Notes: a model not told the origin generated them from the sequence alone. Positions 45,199 to 57,366 are shown, numbered from the stretch's first letter. The stretch is DNA of 64,000 bases from Leptolyngbya sp. BL0902 (GCF_016403105.1 NZ_CP046155.1:2757906-2821905), one strand, 5' to 3'. Program-made: numbers and translations.

Positions 45199-48100
45199 CT
45201 AGTCTTCCATGTCCTCGCTGTCGTCGCGGGCGATGGATTCGTAGGTGGGCCGGGAGGGAGCCCGACGATTGTTGACATCGGCCATCAGGTCTACCTCAAT
45301 GTCGCGGCTGGTGCCGTCTTCCTTGGTTTCCACCTTGTGAACGGCGATGTCGAGACAGAGGGATTGCAACTCCCGCATCAACACCTTGAAGGATTCCGGC
45401 GTACCGGGGCGAGGGATGGACTTGCCCTTGACGATGGCGTTGAGGGCTTCGTTACGGCCCTGCATATCGTCGGACTTCACGGTCAGCAATTCCTGGAGGG
45501 TGTAGGCCGCCCCGAAGGCTTCCAGCGCCCACACTTCCATTTCCCCGAAGCGCTGTCCACCCTGCTGGGCTTTACCGCCAAGGGGCTGCTGCGTCACCAG
45601 AGAGTAGGGACCCGTGGAGCGGGCGTGGATCTTGTCATCGACCAGGTGAACCAGTTTCAGCATGTAGGCTTTGCCCACAGTGATCGCCTTATCAAAGGGT
45701 TCCCCGGTGCGGCCATCCCGCAGGATGATTTTGCCGGGATCGTCGGGGTTGTAGACCCAATCTTTTCCGGTGGTTTCGCGGGCCTCCATCAGCTTGCCGT
45801 GGGTGGAGTTGCGGGAGGCTTCTTCGCCGTACATTTCGTCGAAGGGGATCACCTTAAAGCGGGCGTCCAGGTTCTCCGCCGCCCAACCCAGTAGGCACTC
45901 AAACACCTGACCCACGTTCATCCGGGAAGGCACACCCAGGGGATTCAGGGCAATGTCGATGGGGGTGCCGTCGGGCAGGTAGGGCATGTCCTCGATGGGC
46001 AGGATGCGGGAAATAATTCCCTTGTTGCCGTGGCGTCCGGCCATTTTGTCGCCCACCTGGATCTTGCGCTTCTGGGCCACGTAGACCCGCACCACCATGT
46101 TGGCACCGGGGGGCAGTTCGTCGCCCTGTTCGCGGGTAAACACCCGCACATCGACCACGCGGCCCTTTTCGCCGTTGGGCACCCGTAGGGAGTTATCCCG
46201 CACGTCCCGCGCCTTTTCGCCGAAGATGGCCCGCAGCAGTTTCTCTTCCGGGGGCTGGTCGGATTCACCCTTGGGCGTCACCTTACCCACCAGAATGTCG
46301 CCGGATTCTACCCAGGCCCCAATGCGGATAATCCCGGTTTCGTCGAGCTGACGCAGGGCATCTTCCCCGACGTTGGGAATTTCGCGGGTGATTTCCTCTG
46401 GCCCCAGCTTGGTCTGCCGCGCCTCAATCTCGAATTTCTCGACGTGGATGGAGGTGTAAACATCGTCGTAGACCATTCGCTCGCTGAGCAGAATGGCGTC
46501 CTCGTAGTTGTAGCCTTCCCAGGGCATGTAGGCCACCAGGATGTTTTGACCCAGCGCGAGTTCACCGCCCTCGGTGGCAGAGCCATCGGCCAGCACCTGC
46601 CCCGACTGCACCTTTTCCCCAGGAAACACGATGGGGCGCTGGTTTAGACAGGTGTCTTGGTTGGAGCGCTGGTACTTTTGCATCTCGTAGGCATGGATGT
46701 TGCCTTCGGGATCCTTAACCTTAATCAGGTCGGCATCCAGGTAGACCACCTCGCCATCGGTGCGGCTGATGATCACCATCCCAGAGTCGCGGGCGGCCTG
46801 GGCCTCCAGACCCGTACCCACCAGGGGACGCTCCGGTTGCAGCAGGGGCACCGCCTGCCGCTGCATGTTAGACCCCATCAGGGCGCGGTTGGCGTCGTCG
46901 TGCTCTAGGAAGGGAATCAAGGACGTGGCCACGGAGATAATCTGCACTGGAGACACGGCCACGTAGTCTACCTCGGTGGAGGCGGTGGTGGTGAAGTCTT
47001 GCCGATAGCGCACGGGCACGGTGTCGCCAATGATGTAGCCCTCTTCGTCGGTGGCGATATCGCCCGGAGCCACCCGCAGATCGTCCTCTTCGTCGGCGGT
47101 CATGTAAACCGGGGGAATATCCTTCCGCACCCGACCATTTTCGGCCCTAAAGAAGGGGGTTTCGATGAAGCCGAAGTCGTTGACGCGGGCGTGGGTGGCT
47201 AGGGAGCCGATCAGACCCGCGTTGGGGCCTTCCGGCGTTTCAATGGGGCAAATCCGACCGTAGTGGGAGGGGTGAATGTCGCGCACCGCAAAACCTGCCC
47301 GTTCCCGGGTCAGACCACCGGGGCCGAGGGCGCTGATCCGGCGCTTGTGGGTCAACTCCGCCAGGGGGTTGGTTTGATCCATGAACTGGGAGAGCTGGCT
47401 GGAGCCGAAGAACTCCTTAATCGCCGCTACCAGGGGTTTGGGGTTCACCAGGGAGGCCGGAGTGAGGGAATCGGCATCGGACACGGTCATCCGTTCCCGA
47501 ATGATCCGCTCTAGGCGGTTGAGGCCCACCCGCACCTGGTTTTGCAGCAATTCACCCACCGAACGCACCCGACGGTTGCCGAGGTGGTCGATGTCGTCGA
47601 TGCTGCCGATGTCGAATTCCAGATTAATCAGGTAGTCGATGGCGGTGAGGATGTCCGTGGGGGTCAGCACCCGCGTAGTGTCGGGCACATTCAGCCGCAG
47701 CTTGCGGTTCAGCTTGTGGCGACCCACCCGACCCAGGTCGTAGCGCTTGGGATCGTGGAAACGGGAGTACAGCAGTTGCTCACCCCCCGTCACCGTAGGC
47801 GGTTCACCGGGACGCAGCTTGCGGTACAGCTCCAGCAGGGCTTCCTCTTCACTGAATTGCCCTTCTTTTTCGATGGTTTTTTGGAAATATTCCGGGTTCC
47901 GCAGGGAGTCGAAAATTTCGTTGTCGCTCAGCCCCAACGCCTTCAGCAACACCTGGGCCGACAGCTTGCGGGTTTTATCAATCCGCACCCACACCAGGTC
48001 GTTTTTGTCGGTCTCAAACTTCAGCCAAGCGCCCCGGTTGGGGATCAGGTTGGCGTTGTAGGTACGGCGACCGTTTTTGTCGGTTTCCGACTTGTAGTAC

Positions 48101-48501
48101 ACCCCAGGACTACGGACGATCTGGTTGACGATCACCCGCTCGGCCCCGTTGATGATGAAGGTACCCCGGTCGGTCATCAGCGGCAGATCACCGATGAACA
48201 CTTCCTGCTCCTTAATTTCCCCGGTTTCTTTGTTAATCAACCGAGTGGGCACATACATCTGCACCGAGTAGGTGGCGTCCCGCCGCTTGGCCTCATCCAC
48301 GTCGTACTTCGGGCTTTTTAGCTTGTACTGCTTACCCAAAAAGTGCAGTTCCAGCTTGCCCGTATAGTCGGTAATCGGAGAGAAACTTTCCAGCTCCTCG
48401 ATCAGCCCTTCCTCCAGGAACCAGCGGAAACTAGAACGCTGGATCTCCACAAGGTCGGGTAGAACGAAGTTGGGCGTGGTGTAGGTGATAGGTTCAGTCA
48501 T
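45199..48501 (-). CDS. rpoB: DNA-directed RNA polymerase subunit beta
   Basis: An 1100-residue beta subunit with the normal cyanobacterial length. Key motifs are [20 protein letters not shown] (rifampicin region), [36 protein letters not shown], and the C-terminal [14 protein letters not shown]. The start is the ATG at 48501 with AGGA seven bases upstream. It is the first of the three polymerase genes here. The order tatD-rpoB-rpoC1-rpoC2 is conserved in cyanobacteria. Confidence 0.99.
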   Translation of the reverse strand: MTEPITYTTPNFVLPDLVEIQRSSFRWFLEEGLIEELESFSPITDYTGKLELHFLGKQYKLKSPKYDVDEAKRRDATYSVQMYVPTRLINKETGEIKEQEVFIGDLPLMTDRGTFIINGAERVIVNQIVRSPGVYYKSETDKNGRRTYNANLIPNRGAWLKFETDKNDLVWVRIDKTRKLSAQVLLKALGLSDNEIFDSLRNPEYFQKTIEKEGQFSEEEALLELYRKLRPGEPPTVTGGEQLLYSRFHDPKRYDLGRVGRHKLNRKLRLNVPDTTRVLTPTDILTAIDYLINLEFDIGSIDDIDHLGNRRVRSVGELLQNQVRVGLNRLERIIRERMTVSDADSLTPASLVNPKPLVAAIKEFFGSSQLSQFMDQTNPLAELTHKRRISALGPGGLTRERAGFAVRDIHPSHYGRICPIETPEGPNAGLIGSLATHARVNDFGFIETPFFRAENGRVRKDIPPVYMTADEEDDLRVAPGDIATDEEGYIIGDTVPVRYRQDFTTTASTEVDYVAVSPVQIISVATSLIPFLEHDDANRALMGSNMQRQAVPLLQPERPLVGTGLEAQAARDSGMVIISRTDGEVVYLDADLIKVKDPEGNIHAYEMQKYQRSNQDTCLNQRPIVFPGEKVQSGQVLADGSATEGGELALGQNILVAYMPWEGYNYEDAILLSERMVYDDVYTSIHVEKFEIEARQTKLGPEEITREIPNVGEDALRQLDETGIIRIGAWVESGDILVGKVTPKGESDQPPEEKLLRAIFGEKARDVRDNSLRVPNGEKGRVVDVRVFTREQGDELPPGANMVVRVYVAQKRKIQVGDKMAGRHGNKGIISRILPIEDMPYLPDGTPIDIALNPLGVPSRMNVGQVFECLLGWAAENLDARFKVIPFDEMYGEEASRNSTHGKLMEARETTGKDWVYNPDDPGKIILRDGRTGEPFDKAITVGKAYMLKLVHLVDDKIHARSTGPYSLVTQQPLGGKAQQGGQRFGEMEVWALEAFGAAYTLQELLTVKSDDMQGRNEALNAIVKGKSIPRPGTPESFKVLMRELQSLCLDIAVHKVETKEDGTSRDIEVDLMADVNNRRAPSRPTYESIARDDSEDMED

Positions 48502-48736
48502 GGGTTTCCTAAAGCGAGTCAGGCCCGGGCCTGGGTGGCCTTGAATTCAGACGAAAGCATCCAAACGAAAAAGTCAGCTAGCCAGCACAGTGACTAACCG
48601 ATGACGGTACAAACAATGATGGGGAAGGGAGTCATGGATAGGGGGCAGGATGGCTAACCTCAGCACAGTAAAACCTTGAAACGAACAAACCCTGGGGCCG
48701 TCAATGGGGCAGCAGAAACCGCGTTAGACCAATGGA

Positions 48737-49561
48737 TTATCCAGTAGCCAGAGCCGCTATCCTCTCGGTGAAGGGTAGGGGGTCAGGCCACTGAAAGAGC
48801 GCCCAGGCATTGCGGGTTGTCCCCTCTGCCAAAGCCTGAAAGTCCACCTGGCGCAGATCGGCAAGATAGCGGGCCACATGACTAACAAAGGCGGGCTGAT
48901 TTCGCCGCTCCTTACGCATGGGTTCAGGGGAGAGGAAGGGACAGTCAGTTTCGATCAACAGGCGATCATCGGGGACGATTTGCGCCGACGCCTTAACCTG
49001 GCGGGCGTTTTTAAACGTCACAATGCCGCTGAAGCTGATGTAAAACCCCAGATCCAGAAACCACTGGGTTTCCTCCGGGGTACCCGCCCAGCAGTGCATT
49101 ACTCCAGTCACGGGGCCGACGGTCTCCTGAAATTCGCGAATGAGCTGGGCCGTGGCCTGGGCCGCATCACGACAGTGAATAATCACCGGAAGAGACATCT
49201 GGGAGGCCAGGGTGAGCTGTGCCCAAAAGGCTTCCCGCTGCACCTCAGTGTTGTCGGCCTTGAAGAAATCCAGCCCCGTCTCCCCAATGGCAACCACCCG
49301 ATGATCGGATCGAGCCAAGCGCCCCAGTTCTGCCGCCGTATCCACCCCCCACTGATCCACATCCAGGGGATGCAGCCCCACCGCCAGGGAAAGCTCAGGG
49401 AAGCGATCCGCAATGGCCTGCATAGCCGGAAAATCCTTGGGTTCCACGCAGGAATGAACCATCCGCACGATCCCAGCCTCTCGCCAAGCCTGAGCTAGAT
49501 CGTCAAGATCGTCAGCAAATGTGTCGAAGTTGAGATGTACGTGGGTATCAACCAGCGGCAT
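48737..49561 (-). CDS. tatD: TatD-family metal-dependent deoxyribonuclease
   Basis: A 274-residue TatD hydrolase. Metal-binding motifs are the first strand [11 protein letters not shown], the central Glu motif [23 protein letters not shown] and [11 protein letters not shown]. TatD enzymes are 3'-5' exonucleases acting on DNA and RNA; a role in DNA repair and D-amino-acid processing has been proposed in other bacteria. It lies between rpsT and rpoB on the minus strand, the conserved cyanobacterial arrangement; the 53-base gap to rpsT suggests a shared transcript. Confidence 0.95.
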   Translation of the reverse strand: MPLVDTHVHLNFDTFADDLDDLAQAWREAGIVRMVHSCVEPKDFPAMQAIADRFPELSLAVGLHPLDVDQWGVDTAAELGRLARSDHRVVAIGETGLDFFKADNTEVQREAFWAQLTLASQMSLPVIIHCRDAAQATAQLIREFQETVGPVTGVMHCWAGTPEETQWFLDLGFYISFSGIVTFKNARQVKASAQIVPDDRLLIETDCPFLSPEPMRKERRNQPAFVSHVARYLADLRQVDFQALAEGTTRNAWALFQWPDPLPFTERIAALATG

Positions 49562-49614
49562 AGTCGGGGGGCAGCAATGGAGAAAACAGGGGCGATATTT
49601 GACCCGAACCGTTC

Positions 49615-50281
<667 letters not shown>

Positions 50282-51571
50282 ATGCTGCGCATCATCCACC
50301 AGATTCCTGAGGCAAGGGCCGAGCTACAGCGTATCTGTGCCCGCACCCACGACGACCAGGTCGTTCACAAGGAGGCGACTGTTCGTGAGATCCTACACGC
50401 GGTTAAACGCCAGGGCGACCAGGCTTTGGTGCAGTATACCCAAGACTTTGACCGGGTTTTGCTCACTCCAGAGGATCTGCGGGTAACGGGGGCAGAAATG
50501 GACGCTGCCTACCAGCAGGTGAGTAAGCCCCTGCTGGATGCCCTGCGGGTAGCCTGTCGCAACATTGAAGCTTTTCACCGCCAGCGTTTGCCGAAAAGCT
50601 GGGTGCAGTTTGAAGACAACGGCGTGGTGCTGGGAAAACGATATACCCCGGTGGATCGGGCGGGGATCTATATTCCTGGGGGTCGCGCTGCCTACCCCAG
50701 TACGGTGCTGATGAACGCCATTCCGGCCAAGGTGGCAGGGGTATCGCGGATTGTCATGGTGACGCCCCCTGGCCCCGATAAGGCCATTACCCCAGCGGTG
50801 CTGGTGGCGGCTCAGGAGGCTGGAATTTCCGAGATTTACCGAGTGGGCGGTGCCCAGGCGGTCGGTGCCTTGGCCTATGGCACTGAAAGCATCCCGGCAG
50901 TAGACGTAATCACTGGCCCCGGCAACATCTACGTGACCCTGGCCAAAAAGCTGGTGTTTGGCGCTGTGGGGATTGACTCCCTGGCAGGGCCGTCGGAGGT
51001 GCTGGTGATTGCCGATGGCAGCGCCAACGCCGACCATGTGGCTACGGATATGCTAGCCCAGGCAGAGCATGATCCCCTGGCAGCCTCGATTTTAATTACC
51101 ACCAGTGCCCCCCTCGCCGACGCCGTGGCGGCATCGGTGGCCCGTCAGCTAGCGGATCACCCTCGCCAAACCCTGACGGAAAAATCCATCGCCAACTACG
51201 GCCTCGCGGTAGTGGTAGATACCCTAGATCAGGCGGCAGAATTGTCTAATCAGTTTGCCCCAGAACATCTACAGCTTGAGGTGGACGATCCCTGGGCGCT
51301 GCTCGATCAGATTCGCCATGCCGGGGCGATTTTCCTGGGGCACTCGACCCCCGAAGCCATTGGCGACTACCTAGCGGGGCCAAACCACACCCTGCCTACC
51401 TCCGGCGCGGCCCGCTATGCCTCGCCCCTCTGCACCGAGACGTTCATGAAGCATTCCAGTCTGATTCAGTACACCCCCCAGGCGCTCCAGGAGGTGTCTG
51501 AGGCCATTGCTGTGTTGACCGAGGCGGAAGGACTGCCCTCCCACGGGCAATCGGTATCGGATCGGGTGTAG
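50282..51571 (+). CDS. hisD: Histidinol dehydrogenase
   Basis: A 429-residue HisD from ATG 50282, the expected length. It performs the last two oxidations of histidine synthesis, L-histidinol to L-histidine, using NAD and zinc. Signature segments are YIPGGRAAYPSTVLMNAIPA, GGAQAVGALAYGTESIP, DVITGPGNIYVTLAKK, GIDSLAGPSEVLVIAD and the C-terminal APEHLQLE; the catalytic Glu/His pair lies in FAPEHLQ. The open frame upstream to 50123 is not HisD-like. It is not linked to other his genes here, as is usual in cyanobacteria. Confidence 0.97.
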   Translation: MLRIIHQIPEARAELQRICARTHDDQVVHKEATVREILHAVKRQGDQALVQYTQDFDRVLLTPEDLRVTGAEMDAAYQQVSKPLLDALRVACRNIEAFHRQRLPKSWVQFEDNGVVLGKRYTPVDRAGIYIPGGRAAYPSTVLMNAIPAKVAGVSRIVMVTPPGPDKAITPAVLVAAQEAGISEIYRVGGAQAVGALAYGTESIPAVDVITGPGNIYVTLAKKLVFGAVGIDSLAGPSEVLVIADGSANADHVATDMLAQAEHDPLAASILITTSAPLADAVAASVARQLADHPRQTLTEKSIANYGLAVVVDTLDQAAELSNQFAPEHLQLEVDDPWALLDQIRHAGAIFLGHSTPEAIGDYLAGPNHTLPTSGAARYASPLCTETFMKHSSLIQYTPQALQEVSEAIAVLTEAEGLPSHGQSVSDRV

Positions 51572-51651
51572 CCCCAGACCCAGCGAGAAGACGGGTACCC
51601 AGGGCACGAGTTGGCGTACAATACCTGTTCAGCCGTTGCCAAGGGATTAGG

Positions 51652-52116
51652 GTGCCTGTGTTTGACGTTGTTCTGATTGCCTTAGACTGTACCCCCTTCG
51701 ATCAAGAGGTGATGGTAGCGGCTCAGCAGTTGCGGCTGGAGGAGGACGTAACGGTAGTTTTTGTCCACGTGCTGCCCTACGCCGAAGACACCGCTGGCCA
51801 GGACGTGTCTCGCCCGCTGCCCCCCACCCACGACTTTCCCCACGGCCAGTTAGAGCAATACCTGCGCTCCTGTGCCGATCAGTTGGCCGATCCGGCCCTG
51901 GGTCAGAATTTTCGCCTAGACACCCTATTTGAGATCGTCCAGGGCGACGCGGAAACCGAAATTATTCGCCTCGCCAACATTCACCAGGCTGATTTGATTC
52001 TGCTGGGCAGTCGGGGGCTGACGGGGGTGAATCGCATCCTGGCGGGTTCCGTCAGCAGCCAGGTGGTGGCCGATGCCCCCTGTACGGTGATGGTCGTCAA
52101 ACCGCCCCAGGACTAG
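51652..52116 (+). CDS. Universal stress protein, UspA family
   Basis: A 154-residue UspA-type protein starting at GTG 51652, with AAGGGATTAGG directly upstream. The N-terminal strand VVLIALDCTPFDQ and the ATP-binding motif LGSRGLTGVNRILAGSVSSQ (the G-2x-G-9x-G[ST] pattern) are present. Proteins with this motif bind ATP and are linked to stress resistance. It starts 80 bases after hisD and could be co-transcribed. The role is undefined. Confidence 0.92.
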   Translation: MPVFDVVLIALDCTPFDQEVMVAAQQLRLEEDVTVVFVHVLPYAEDTAGQDVSRPLPPTHDFPHGQLEQYLRSCADQLADPALGQNFRLDTLFEIVQGDAETEIIRLANIHQADLILLGSRGLTGVNRILAGSVSSQVVADAPCTVMVVKPPQD

Positions 52117-52157
52117 ACTATCCTACCCCTGGATCACCCCAATCCTAGACCGCGTCT

Positions 52158-54422
52158 CTAGTCCGAACGACCCAGGGCATAGCGCTGACGAAACTGCTCC
52201 TCGGCCAGGGCTTCTAAGAAGTGCTTTAGGGGTTGGGGATCGGGGCTGGCGGGCTGGTCGGAGATAATTTGAATCCAACCTGACACGTCGGTGGTGCAGT
52301 GGGGAGTGAGCCCAACGGCAGCCAAGGCCAGCAGGCCCAGGTCTAGGGAAACCTCAGAAATCCTTAGCCGTTCTCTCAGGTAATCGCGGGACACGGCGGT
52401 TTGGGTGCGGGCTAGGTATTTGGCCATGCCTGCCAAGGTCTGCCAGACCGTGATGGGAGATGCGGCGTTGATAGACTCAGCATGAGCGGTTAGGCTGGCG
52501 TTCAGTCGGGGCAGATGGCCAGAAATGAGGCCAAAATCGCCAAAATCAGGAGTTAGGGCAACGTCAGGCTGAACGGTTTCCGTATCACCGACAGCAGAGC
52601 GCACATCCACCAGCTTGACGTGGTAGCCCTGGCGCTGGCTGTGATCCAACTCCACCACCACATCACAGCGGCCTTCGGGCAGTTCCTCCTTATAATGCCC
52701 CCACCACTCCCCCGGAAAGCCTGCGGTGGCGGTATCGTCCCCCAGGTCAAACTCGGTTTTGATGAAGCCGACCCCCTGGTTGGTGGCATCGCGCAGATTG
52801 CGGTGAAAGGCGTTGGCAAACCAAGCGTTCCGAATTAGCAGCCGGGGAACGGGATGGCCCATGCCGTAGGGCTCTAACAGCTTGAGTTCTCGAAATAGGT
52901 CTTGCCCCAAGTCTGCCACGGTCACGGTTAGGTCAATGGTGAGACTAGGCTGGGGAATGCCGCTGCCCAGGGCCTCCCGCACCGCTCGGTTCATGGCGGT
53001 GGTGAACATGGCTAGCCGCTCCACAGGCAGGGTAAGACCAGCGGCGAGGGGGTGTCCGCCAAAGCTGGTCAGCAAATCTGCCTGGGATTGGAACAAATTG
53101 TACAGGTCTAGGCCGGGGACGGATCGGGCAGAACCCCTGGCTAGGCGTGGTGTTTCTGGGGATTCTGCGGAACTGGGGGGATCGATGGTGAGTAGGAGAG
53201 TGGGCCGACCGAGGGTTTGACTCACCTGTCCGGCCACCAGACCCAGAATGCCCGTGGGCCATTGTTCGTCGGCCAGAATGACGCAGTGGGTCGTCGCCAG
53301 ATCGAGGGCCGCGACCCGATCCATCACCTGACGGTAGAGATCTCGCTGAAGCCCCTTGCGGCGGGTGTTGGCCAGTTCCGCCTCGTAGGCGAGTTTGCGG
53401 CAGCGGGCCGCATCTTGGCTGGTGAGCAGTTCCACACAAAAGCGGGCGTCGCCATGGATGCGGCTGACGGCATTGATGCGCGGCCCTAGGCCAAAGGAAA
53501 TATCCGTGGGCCGATCCCCCGTTTTCTTGCAGAGGGTCAGCAATTCTTTCACCCCTGGCCGAGGGTGGGGAGGGTGGTCTGTCAGGTGGGTTTGGAGCTG
53601 CTTTAAGCCCCGCTGGGCCAGGTAGCGGCAGTCTCCGGTGAGGTCTACTAGGTCGGCAATGAGGCCAATGGCGACGAGATCTAGGAGATGTTCGAGGGCA
53701 AAATGTGGCGGGACATCAAGGGACTCGTACAGCCCCTCTAGCAGCTTATAGGCCACCGCCACGCCGGACAGGGTGGCCAGGGGATGCCCCGTGGGGAACC
53801 TGCGGGGATTAATCAACGCTACGGCAGCGGGGTCGGTCTCCGGTAGGGTGTGGTGGTCGGTGATGATCACCTCCATGCCCAGGCGTTGGGCATAGGCTAC
53901 TTCCTCCAGGTTGGTGCTGCCCGTGTCGCAGGTGACGATCAACCCTGTGCCCCAGTCCCGTACCTGATCTAGCCCTGCCTTAGACAGCCCGTGGGATTCT
54001 CGCAGCCGATTGGGAATGTAGTAATGCAGGGTAGTTCCCTGGTCAAAGAGTTGACCCAGCCCCTCCCACAGAACGGCGGTAGCCGTCACTCCATCGGCAT
54101 CAAAATCACCCCAGATGGTCACGGTTTCCTGCTGCGCCATGGCCCGCTTGAGGCGATCTATCGCCCTTGCCATCGGCAGACCAAAGGCCCCCGGTGGAGT
54201 GGGGATGTAGGCCATTGGGCCACCGTCGTCCTCTAGGGGGTTGAGGAAACCCGCAACCCCCTCCAAGGGAACGAGTTGACGCTGCCACAGCACCTGCGCA
54301 GCCCAGCCTGCCAGCGTCGCTGAGGGATCTTGGGCCGTCGCGGCGGTCGCCACGGCCCAAAGCCAGGATTCTGGAGGTGGGGTAGAGGCGGCACAGTGCC
54401 AAAGTCGGGGGGAGTCATCCAT
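52158..54422 (-). CDS. recJ: Single-stranded-DNA-specific exonuclease RecJ
   Basis: A 754-residue RecJ. The DHH catalytic motifs are intact: IWGDFDADGVTATAVLWEGL, VTCDTGSTN and IITDHHTLPE; the DHHA1 motif GGHPLAAGLTL follows near residue 463. It degrades single-stranded DNA 5' to 3' in recombination repair and mismatch repair. The length exceeds that of E. coli RecJ (577), and the last 150 residues are a cyanobacterial extension of unknown use. The ATG at 54422 is 31 bases after the hemE stop, so the two may be co-transcribed. Confidence 0.93.
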   Translation of the reverse strand: MDDSPRLWHCAASTPPPESWLWAVATAATAQDPSATLAGWAAQVLWQRQLVPLEGVAGFLNPLEDDGGPMAYIPTPPGAFGLPMARAIDRLKRAMAQQETVTIWGDFDADGVTATAVLWEGLGQLFDQGTTLHYYIPNRLRESHGLSKAGLDQVRDWGTGLIVTCDTGSTNLEEVAYAQRLGMEVIITDHHTLPETDPAAVALINPRRFPTGHPLATLSGVAVAYKLLEGLYESLDVPPHFALEHLLDLVAIGLIADLVDLTGDCRYLAQRGLKQLQTHLTDHPPHPRPGVKELLTLCKKTGDRPTDISFGLGPRINAVSRIHGDARFCVELLTSQDAARCRKLAYEAELANTRRKGLQRDLYRQVMDRVAALDLATTHCVILADEQWPTGILGLVAGQVSQTLGRPTLLLTIDPPSSAESPETPRLARGSARSVPGLDLYNLFQSQADLLTSFGGHPLAAGLTLPVERLAMFTTAMNRAVREALGSGIPQPSLTIDLTVTVADLGQDLFRELKLLEPYGMGHPVPRLLIRNAWFANAFHRNLRDATNQGVGFIKTEFDLGDDTATAGFPGEWWGHYKEELPEGRCDVVVELDHSQRQGYHVKLVDVRSAVGDTETVQPDVALTPDFGDFGLISGHLPRLNASLTAHAESINAASPITVWQTLAGMAKYLARTQTAVSRDYLRERLRISEVSLDLGLLALAAVGLTPHCTTDVSGWIQIISDQPASPDPQPLKHFLEALAEEQFRQRYALGRSD

Positions 54423-54453
54423 CGCCTTTGGAAGCCGAGGGCTATGGCGTGCC

Positions 54454-55515
54454 CTAGACCATGGCTAGCAGCTTATCGAGGTTTTTGGCCGTTTCAAAGA
54501 AGTAGGCCGCGTTTTCTTCGGGGGTGCCGGGGAGGATGCCGTGGCCCAGGTTGAGGATGTGGCCGCGATTTCCGGCTTTCTTAACGGTGTCGAGGATGCG
54601 CTCGCGAATGAGTTCCTTAGACCCAAACAGGATGGCAGGATCCACATTGCCCTGGACGGCAACGTTGGGGCCAAGGCGACGACGGGCTTCGGCCATGTCC
54701 ACCGTCCAATCCACGCTGACAATATCCACGCCAGACTCGCCCATCATGTCAAAAATTCCGGCGCTGCCGCTGATGTAGAGAATCAAAGGCGTGTCGGGGT
54801 GGGTTTGCTTCACCTGCTGCACCACCCGCTGCTGGTAGGGCAGGGCGAAGGTGCGGTAGTCCATGGGGCTGAGCTGTCCGGCCCAGGAGTCGAAAAGCTG
54901 CACCACCTGGGCACCGCAGTCGATTTGGTAGCGCACGTAGTTGGCAATGTTGTCCGCCAGTTTGCCCAGCAGGGTGTGGAGCATGGCGGGCTCGCTGAAG
55001 GCCATGCCCTTGATGTTGGTGTAGCTCTTGGAGGTTTTGCCCTCTACGGCGTAGGCGGCGAGGGTCCAGGGAGAGCCCACAAAGCCCAGCACGGCGGCTT
55101 CGTTGCCTACTTCTTGGCGCAGGGTTTGCAGGATGGTGCGAATGTAGGGCAGGGCCGTTTCGGGATCGAGCTCGTGCACCGCGTCAATTTGGGCCTGGGT
55201 GCGAATGGGGGGATCGATAATCGGGCCTTTGCTTTCGATGATATCGAAGGGAATGCCCATCCCCGGCAGCGGCGTGAGGATGTCGGAGAACATGATCACG
55301 CCATCGGGACGGAAGGCGCGCCAGGGCTGAAGGGAAATTTCGATGGCCAGATCGGCATTTTCCGACCGCTCCCGGAAGGAGGGATACTTGTCGCGCAGGT
55401 CTCGGTATACCTTCATATAACGCCCTGCCTGACGCATCATCCATACGGGGGGACGATCTAGCACTTCGTGGCGGGCGGCGCGGAGCAATAAAGGTACCTG
55501 ATTCGCTGCGGTCAT
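54454..55515 (-). CDS. hemE: Uroporphyrinogen decarboxylase
   Basis: A 353-residue HemE of family length. It decarboxylates uroporphyrinogen III to coproporphyrinogen III, the branch of tetrapyrrole synthesis feeding heme, chlorophyll and phycobilins. Motifs are [45 protein letters not shown] and [14 protein letters not shown]. The ATG at 55515 is a good start. It is on the same strand as recJ downstream. Confidence 0.97.
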   Translation of the reverse strand: MTAANQVPLLLRAARHEVLDRPPVWMMRQAGRYMKVYRDLRDKYPSFRERSENADLAIEISLQPWRAFRPDGVIMFSDILTPLPGMGIPFDIIESKGPIIDPPIRTQAQIDAVHELDPETALPYIRTILQTLRQEVGNEAAVLGFVGSPWTLAAYAVEGKTSKSYTNIKGMAFSEPAMLHTLLGKLADNIANYVRYQIDCGAQVVQLFDSWAGQLSPMDYRTFALPYQQRVVQQVKQTHPDTPLILYISGSAGIFDMMGESGVDIVSVDWTVDMAEARRRLGPNVAVQGNVDPAILFGSKELIRERILDTVKKAGNRGHILNLGHGILPGTPEENAAYFFETAKNLDKLLAMV

Positions 55516-55814
55516 TGAAGCGTCACCAATTTACAAGAACGGTTTACAAGGGGAGATTAACAAGGGCGATTTTAAGCGCACAGGCTAGCTTATCACTCTG
55601 CGATGCCCTAGTGCCTACAGAGCGCGGGTTTCAGCATCTTTGGTTGTTACATTTGTACATATTTTTAAGGCGCTTCACCCTAAGATGCACGGTGGGGCAA
55701 GACCAGAATGGGGTGTCTGCTCCTGCCCCATCGTGAGAAGATCGGGGCCTAATCTTGGGGTGCCCTTGGGAGGCGGTGGGGGCTATGGGCTGGGGATCAA
55801 GGCACGTTGCCGCC

Positions 55815-56534
55815 CTAGTACCGGAAAATCACCCGTGGGGCAGGGCGAATATCCATATGCAGAAAGCCCTTGGCTTGGCCGAGGCCGATTCCTTTCACCG
55901 CAGGTTCGTCTTTGAGTACCGTCAGCAGGGTGGCAAAGTTGCCGTTGAGGGGGTAGATGTCGGCGGCCCGACCAGGGATATGTTGGGAATTGGGCACGCC
56001 GATCCGCAGATGGGCCGGACGGAAACCAGAGGTGACGCCAATGGACGACCCAAACTTCGTGCGGATCCGGCCAAACACCTTGGCAACTTCCTGGATGTTT
56101 TTGACCTCACTGGCCTGGGTGGGGCGACGGGTGAGGTTTTTGGTCATTTCCCCCCAGGTGAGGTAGGAGCCGGGCAGAATCCACTCGTTGGCGTAGACCA
56201 AGCCCACGGTGGGCAGCGTGGCCGACGCGCCCGATTTAGAGCCCGCATTGATCAGCGGTTGCTGGTTCAGCCCCTCCCCTTGCTCAGACAGGGTGCCCGG
56301 AGCCGAAAGCTGAGCTAGCAAATTGAGAGTCGTTTGGCCAATGCCCTTGGGATATTCCAAATGCTGATCGGCCTTGAACTTGGCTAGGGCTGCCAAGGTC
56401 TTGGGGCCACAGACGCCATCAATGGCTCCATCGAGGTAGCCGCCAACCTTGAGCTGGGTTTGAACCCACCGGACAATATTGGGTTCGAGTTCGTCGATGT
56501 TACGCGGAACCGTGAGCGTGGGCGCTTGCACCAT
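55815..56534 (-). CDS. Peptidoglycan-binding / M15-type peptidase protein
   Basis: A 239-residue protein from ATG 56534, preceded by AGGAG at good spacing. Residues about 15-75 are a PG_binding_1-like domain (VQTQLKVGGYLDGAIDGVCG, LAALAKFKADQHLEYP). Residues about 125-239 match Peptidase_M15-type D,D-carboxypeptidases: SGFRPAHLRIGVPNSQHIPG with the zinc-binding His, GRAADIY, and FLHMDI near the end. It probably trims peptidoglycan stem peptides. There is no obvious signal peptide in the chosen start, so export, if any, is unclear. It is divergent from the phycobilin lyase gene. Confidence 0.88.
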   Translation of the reverse strand: MVQAPTLTVPRNIDELEPNIVRWVQTQLKVGGYLDGAIDGVCGPKTLAALAKFKADQHLEYPKGIGQTTLNLLAQLSAPGTLSEQGEGLNQQPLINAGSKSGASATLPTVGLVYANEWILPGSYLTWGEMTKNLTRRPTQASEVKNIQEVAKVFGRIRTKFGSSIGVTSGFRPAHLRIGVPNSQHIPGRAADIYPLNGNFATLLTVLKDEPAVKGIGLGQAKGFLHMDIRPAPRVIFRY

Positions 56535-56758
56535 GGTCGTGTCTCCTGACAGACTCGGCTGTCTATTGCATCTGCCTCCAGTGTGTCCTCGGTCTGTGGC
56601 TACAGCATGATTTGTAAGAACATTGAGCATATTTTGTAAAAATGAGACATAAACCCCAGCCCCAGGGCTCAGTTCCCTCGATTAGATCCGCATGATTCCG
56701 GGCCATGGCACCTTAGAATGGGAGACTGTGACTCGATTGGCAAGCTGACCTAACGCCC

Positions 56759-57280
56759 ATGGATATTGTGAGTTTTATTGAAACCCTGGCCGGGAAATGG
56801 TTTTCCCAGCGCACCACCCACTACCTGGCCAGCCAAACTTCCAAGGCGGGGCAGTCTAACTTGCTGATGGAGGTGCTGCCCGCCACTGATGCTAGCCTGG
56901 TGCAGCTGTGCGAAGCCCAGGGCCAAGATCCCAGCCACATCGTCTGCGGCCTTAAGGTTGACCAAGACAGCCGCCTGGATGGCGATACCCGCAATACCCA
57001 GCGCACCACGGTGATGGTGATGTTGCAGCCCACTGCCGAGGGCAAAGGGGTGTTGCTGCAAGCCAGTTCCAAGGAAACCGTGGCCCTGGGTGAATATAGC
57101 CTCGACAGCGACGTGCTGACTCTTACCACCCAAACCCCCGACGGCACGGTGCAGGAACGCCTTTGGTTTGCCAACCCCAACCTGCGGATGCGGACGAGCG
57201 TCCTGAAGGTGGGTGATATTGAGCACATGGCCTCCTTTTGCTCGGAAATTCGCCTGGGCGGAGCACCTGTTCAAAGCTAG
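56759..57280 (+). CDS. Phycobiliprotein lyase, CpcS/CpeS family
   Basis: A 173-residue protein of the S-type bilin lyase family. The start MDIVSFIETLAGKWFSQRTTHYL and the C-terminal HMASFCSEIRL segment are the family landmarks. S-type lyases form a lipocalin-like barrel and attach phycocyanobilin to Cys-84 of allophycocyanin or phycocyanin beta subunits in phycobilisome assembly. CpcS and CpcU are close relatives, sometimes acting as a pair, so which one this is cannot be decided. No phycobiliprotein gene is nearby. A strong hairpin follows the gene. Confidence 0.9.
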   Translation: MDIVSFIETLAGKWFSQRTTHYLASQTSKAGQSNLLMEVLPATDASLVQLCEAQGQDPSHIVCGLKVDQDSRLDGDTRNTQRTTVMVMLQPTAEGKGVLLQASSKETVALGEYSLDSDVLTLTTQTPDGTVQERLWFANPNLRMRTSVLKVGDIEHMASFCSEIRLGGAPVQS

Positions 57281-57332
57281 CTTCAGGGGCCGTCGAGGGA
57301 GCGACTACCGCTGCCCCAAGGGTGAAAATATG

Positions 57333-57366
57333 AAAAGCGCCTAGGGTCAAAATCCTAGGCGCTTCC
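57333..57366. terminator. Terminator hairpin after the phycobilin lyase gene
   Basis: AAAAGCGCCTAGG...CCTAGGCGCTT is a perfect stem of about 11 base pairs with an eight-base loop (GTCAAAAT region), 53 bases after the lyase stop. It can act in both directions; the A-rich left side would supply U residues for the minus strand. Confidence 0.7.

Noticed and set aside
55516..55814. Frames in the region between hemE and the M15 peptidase gene
   Set aside because: Short frames without ribosome-binding sites or protein-like composition; the region is likely promoter and 3' UTR.
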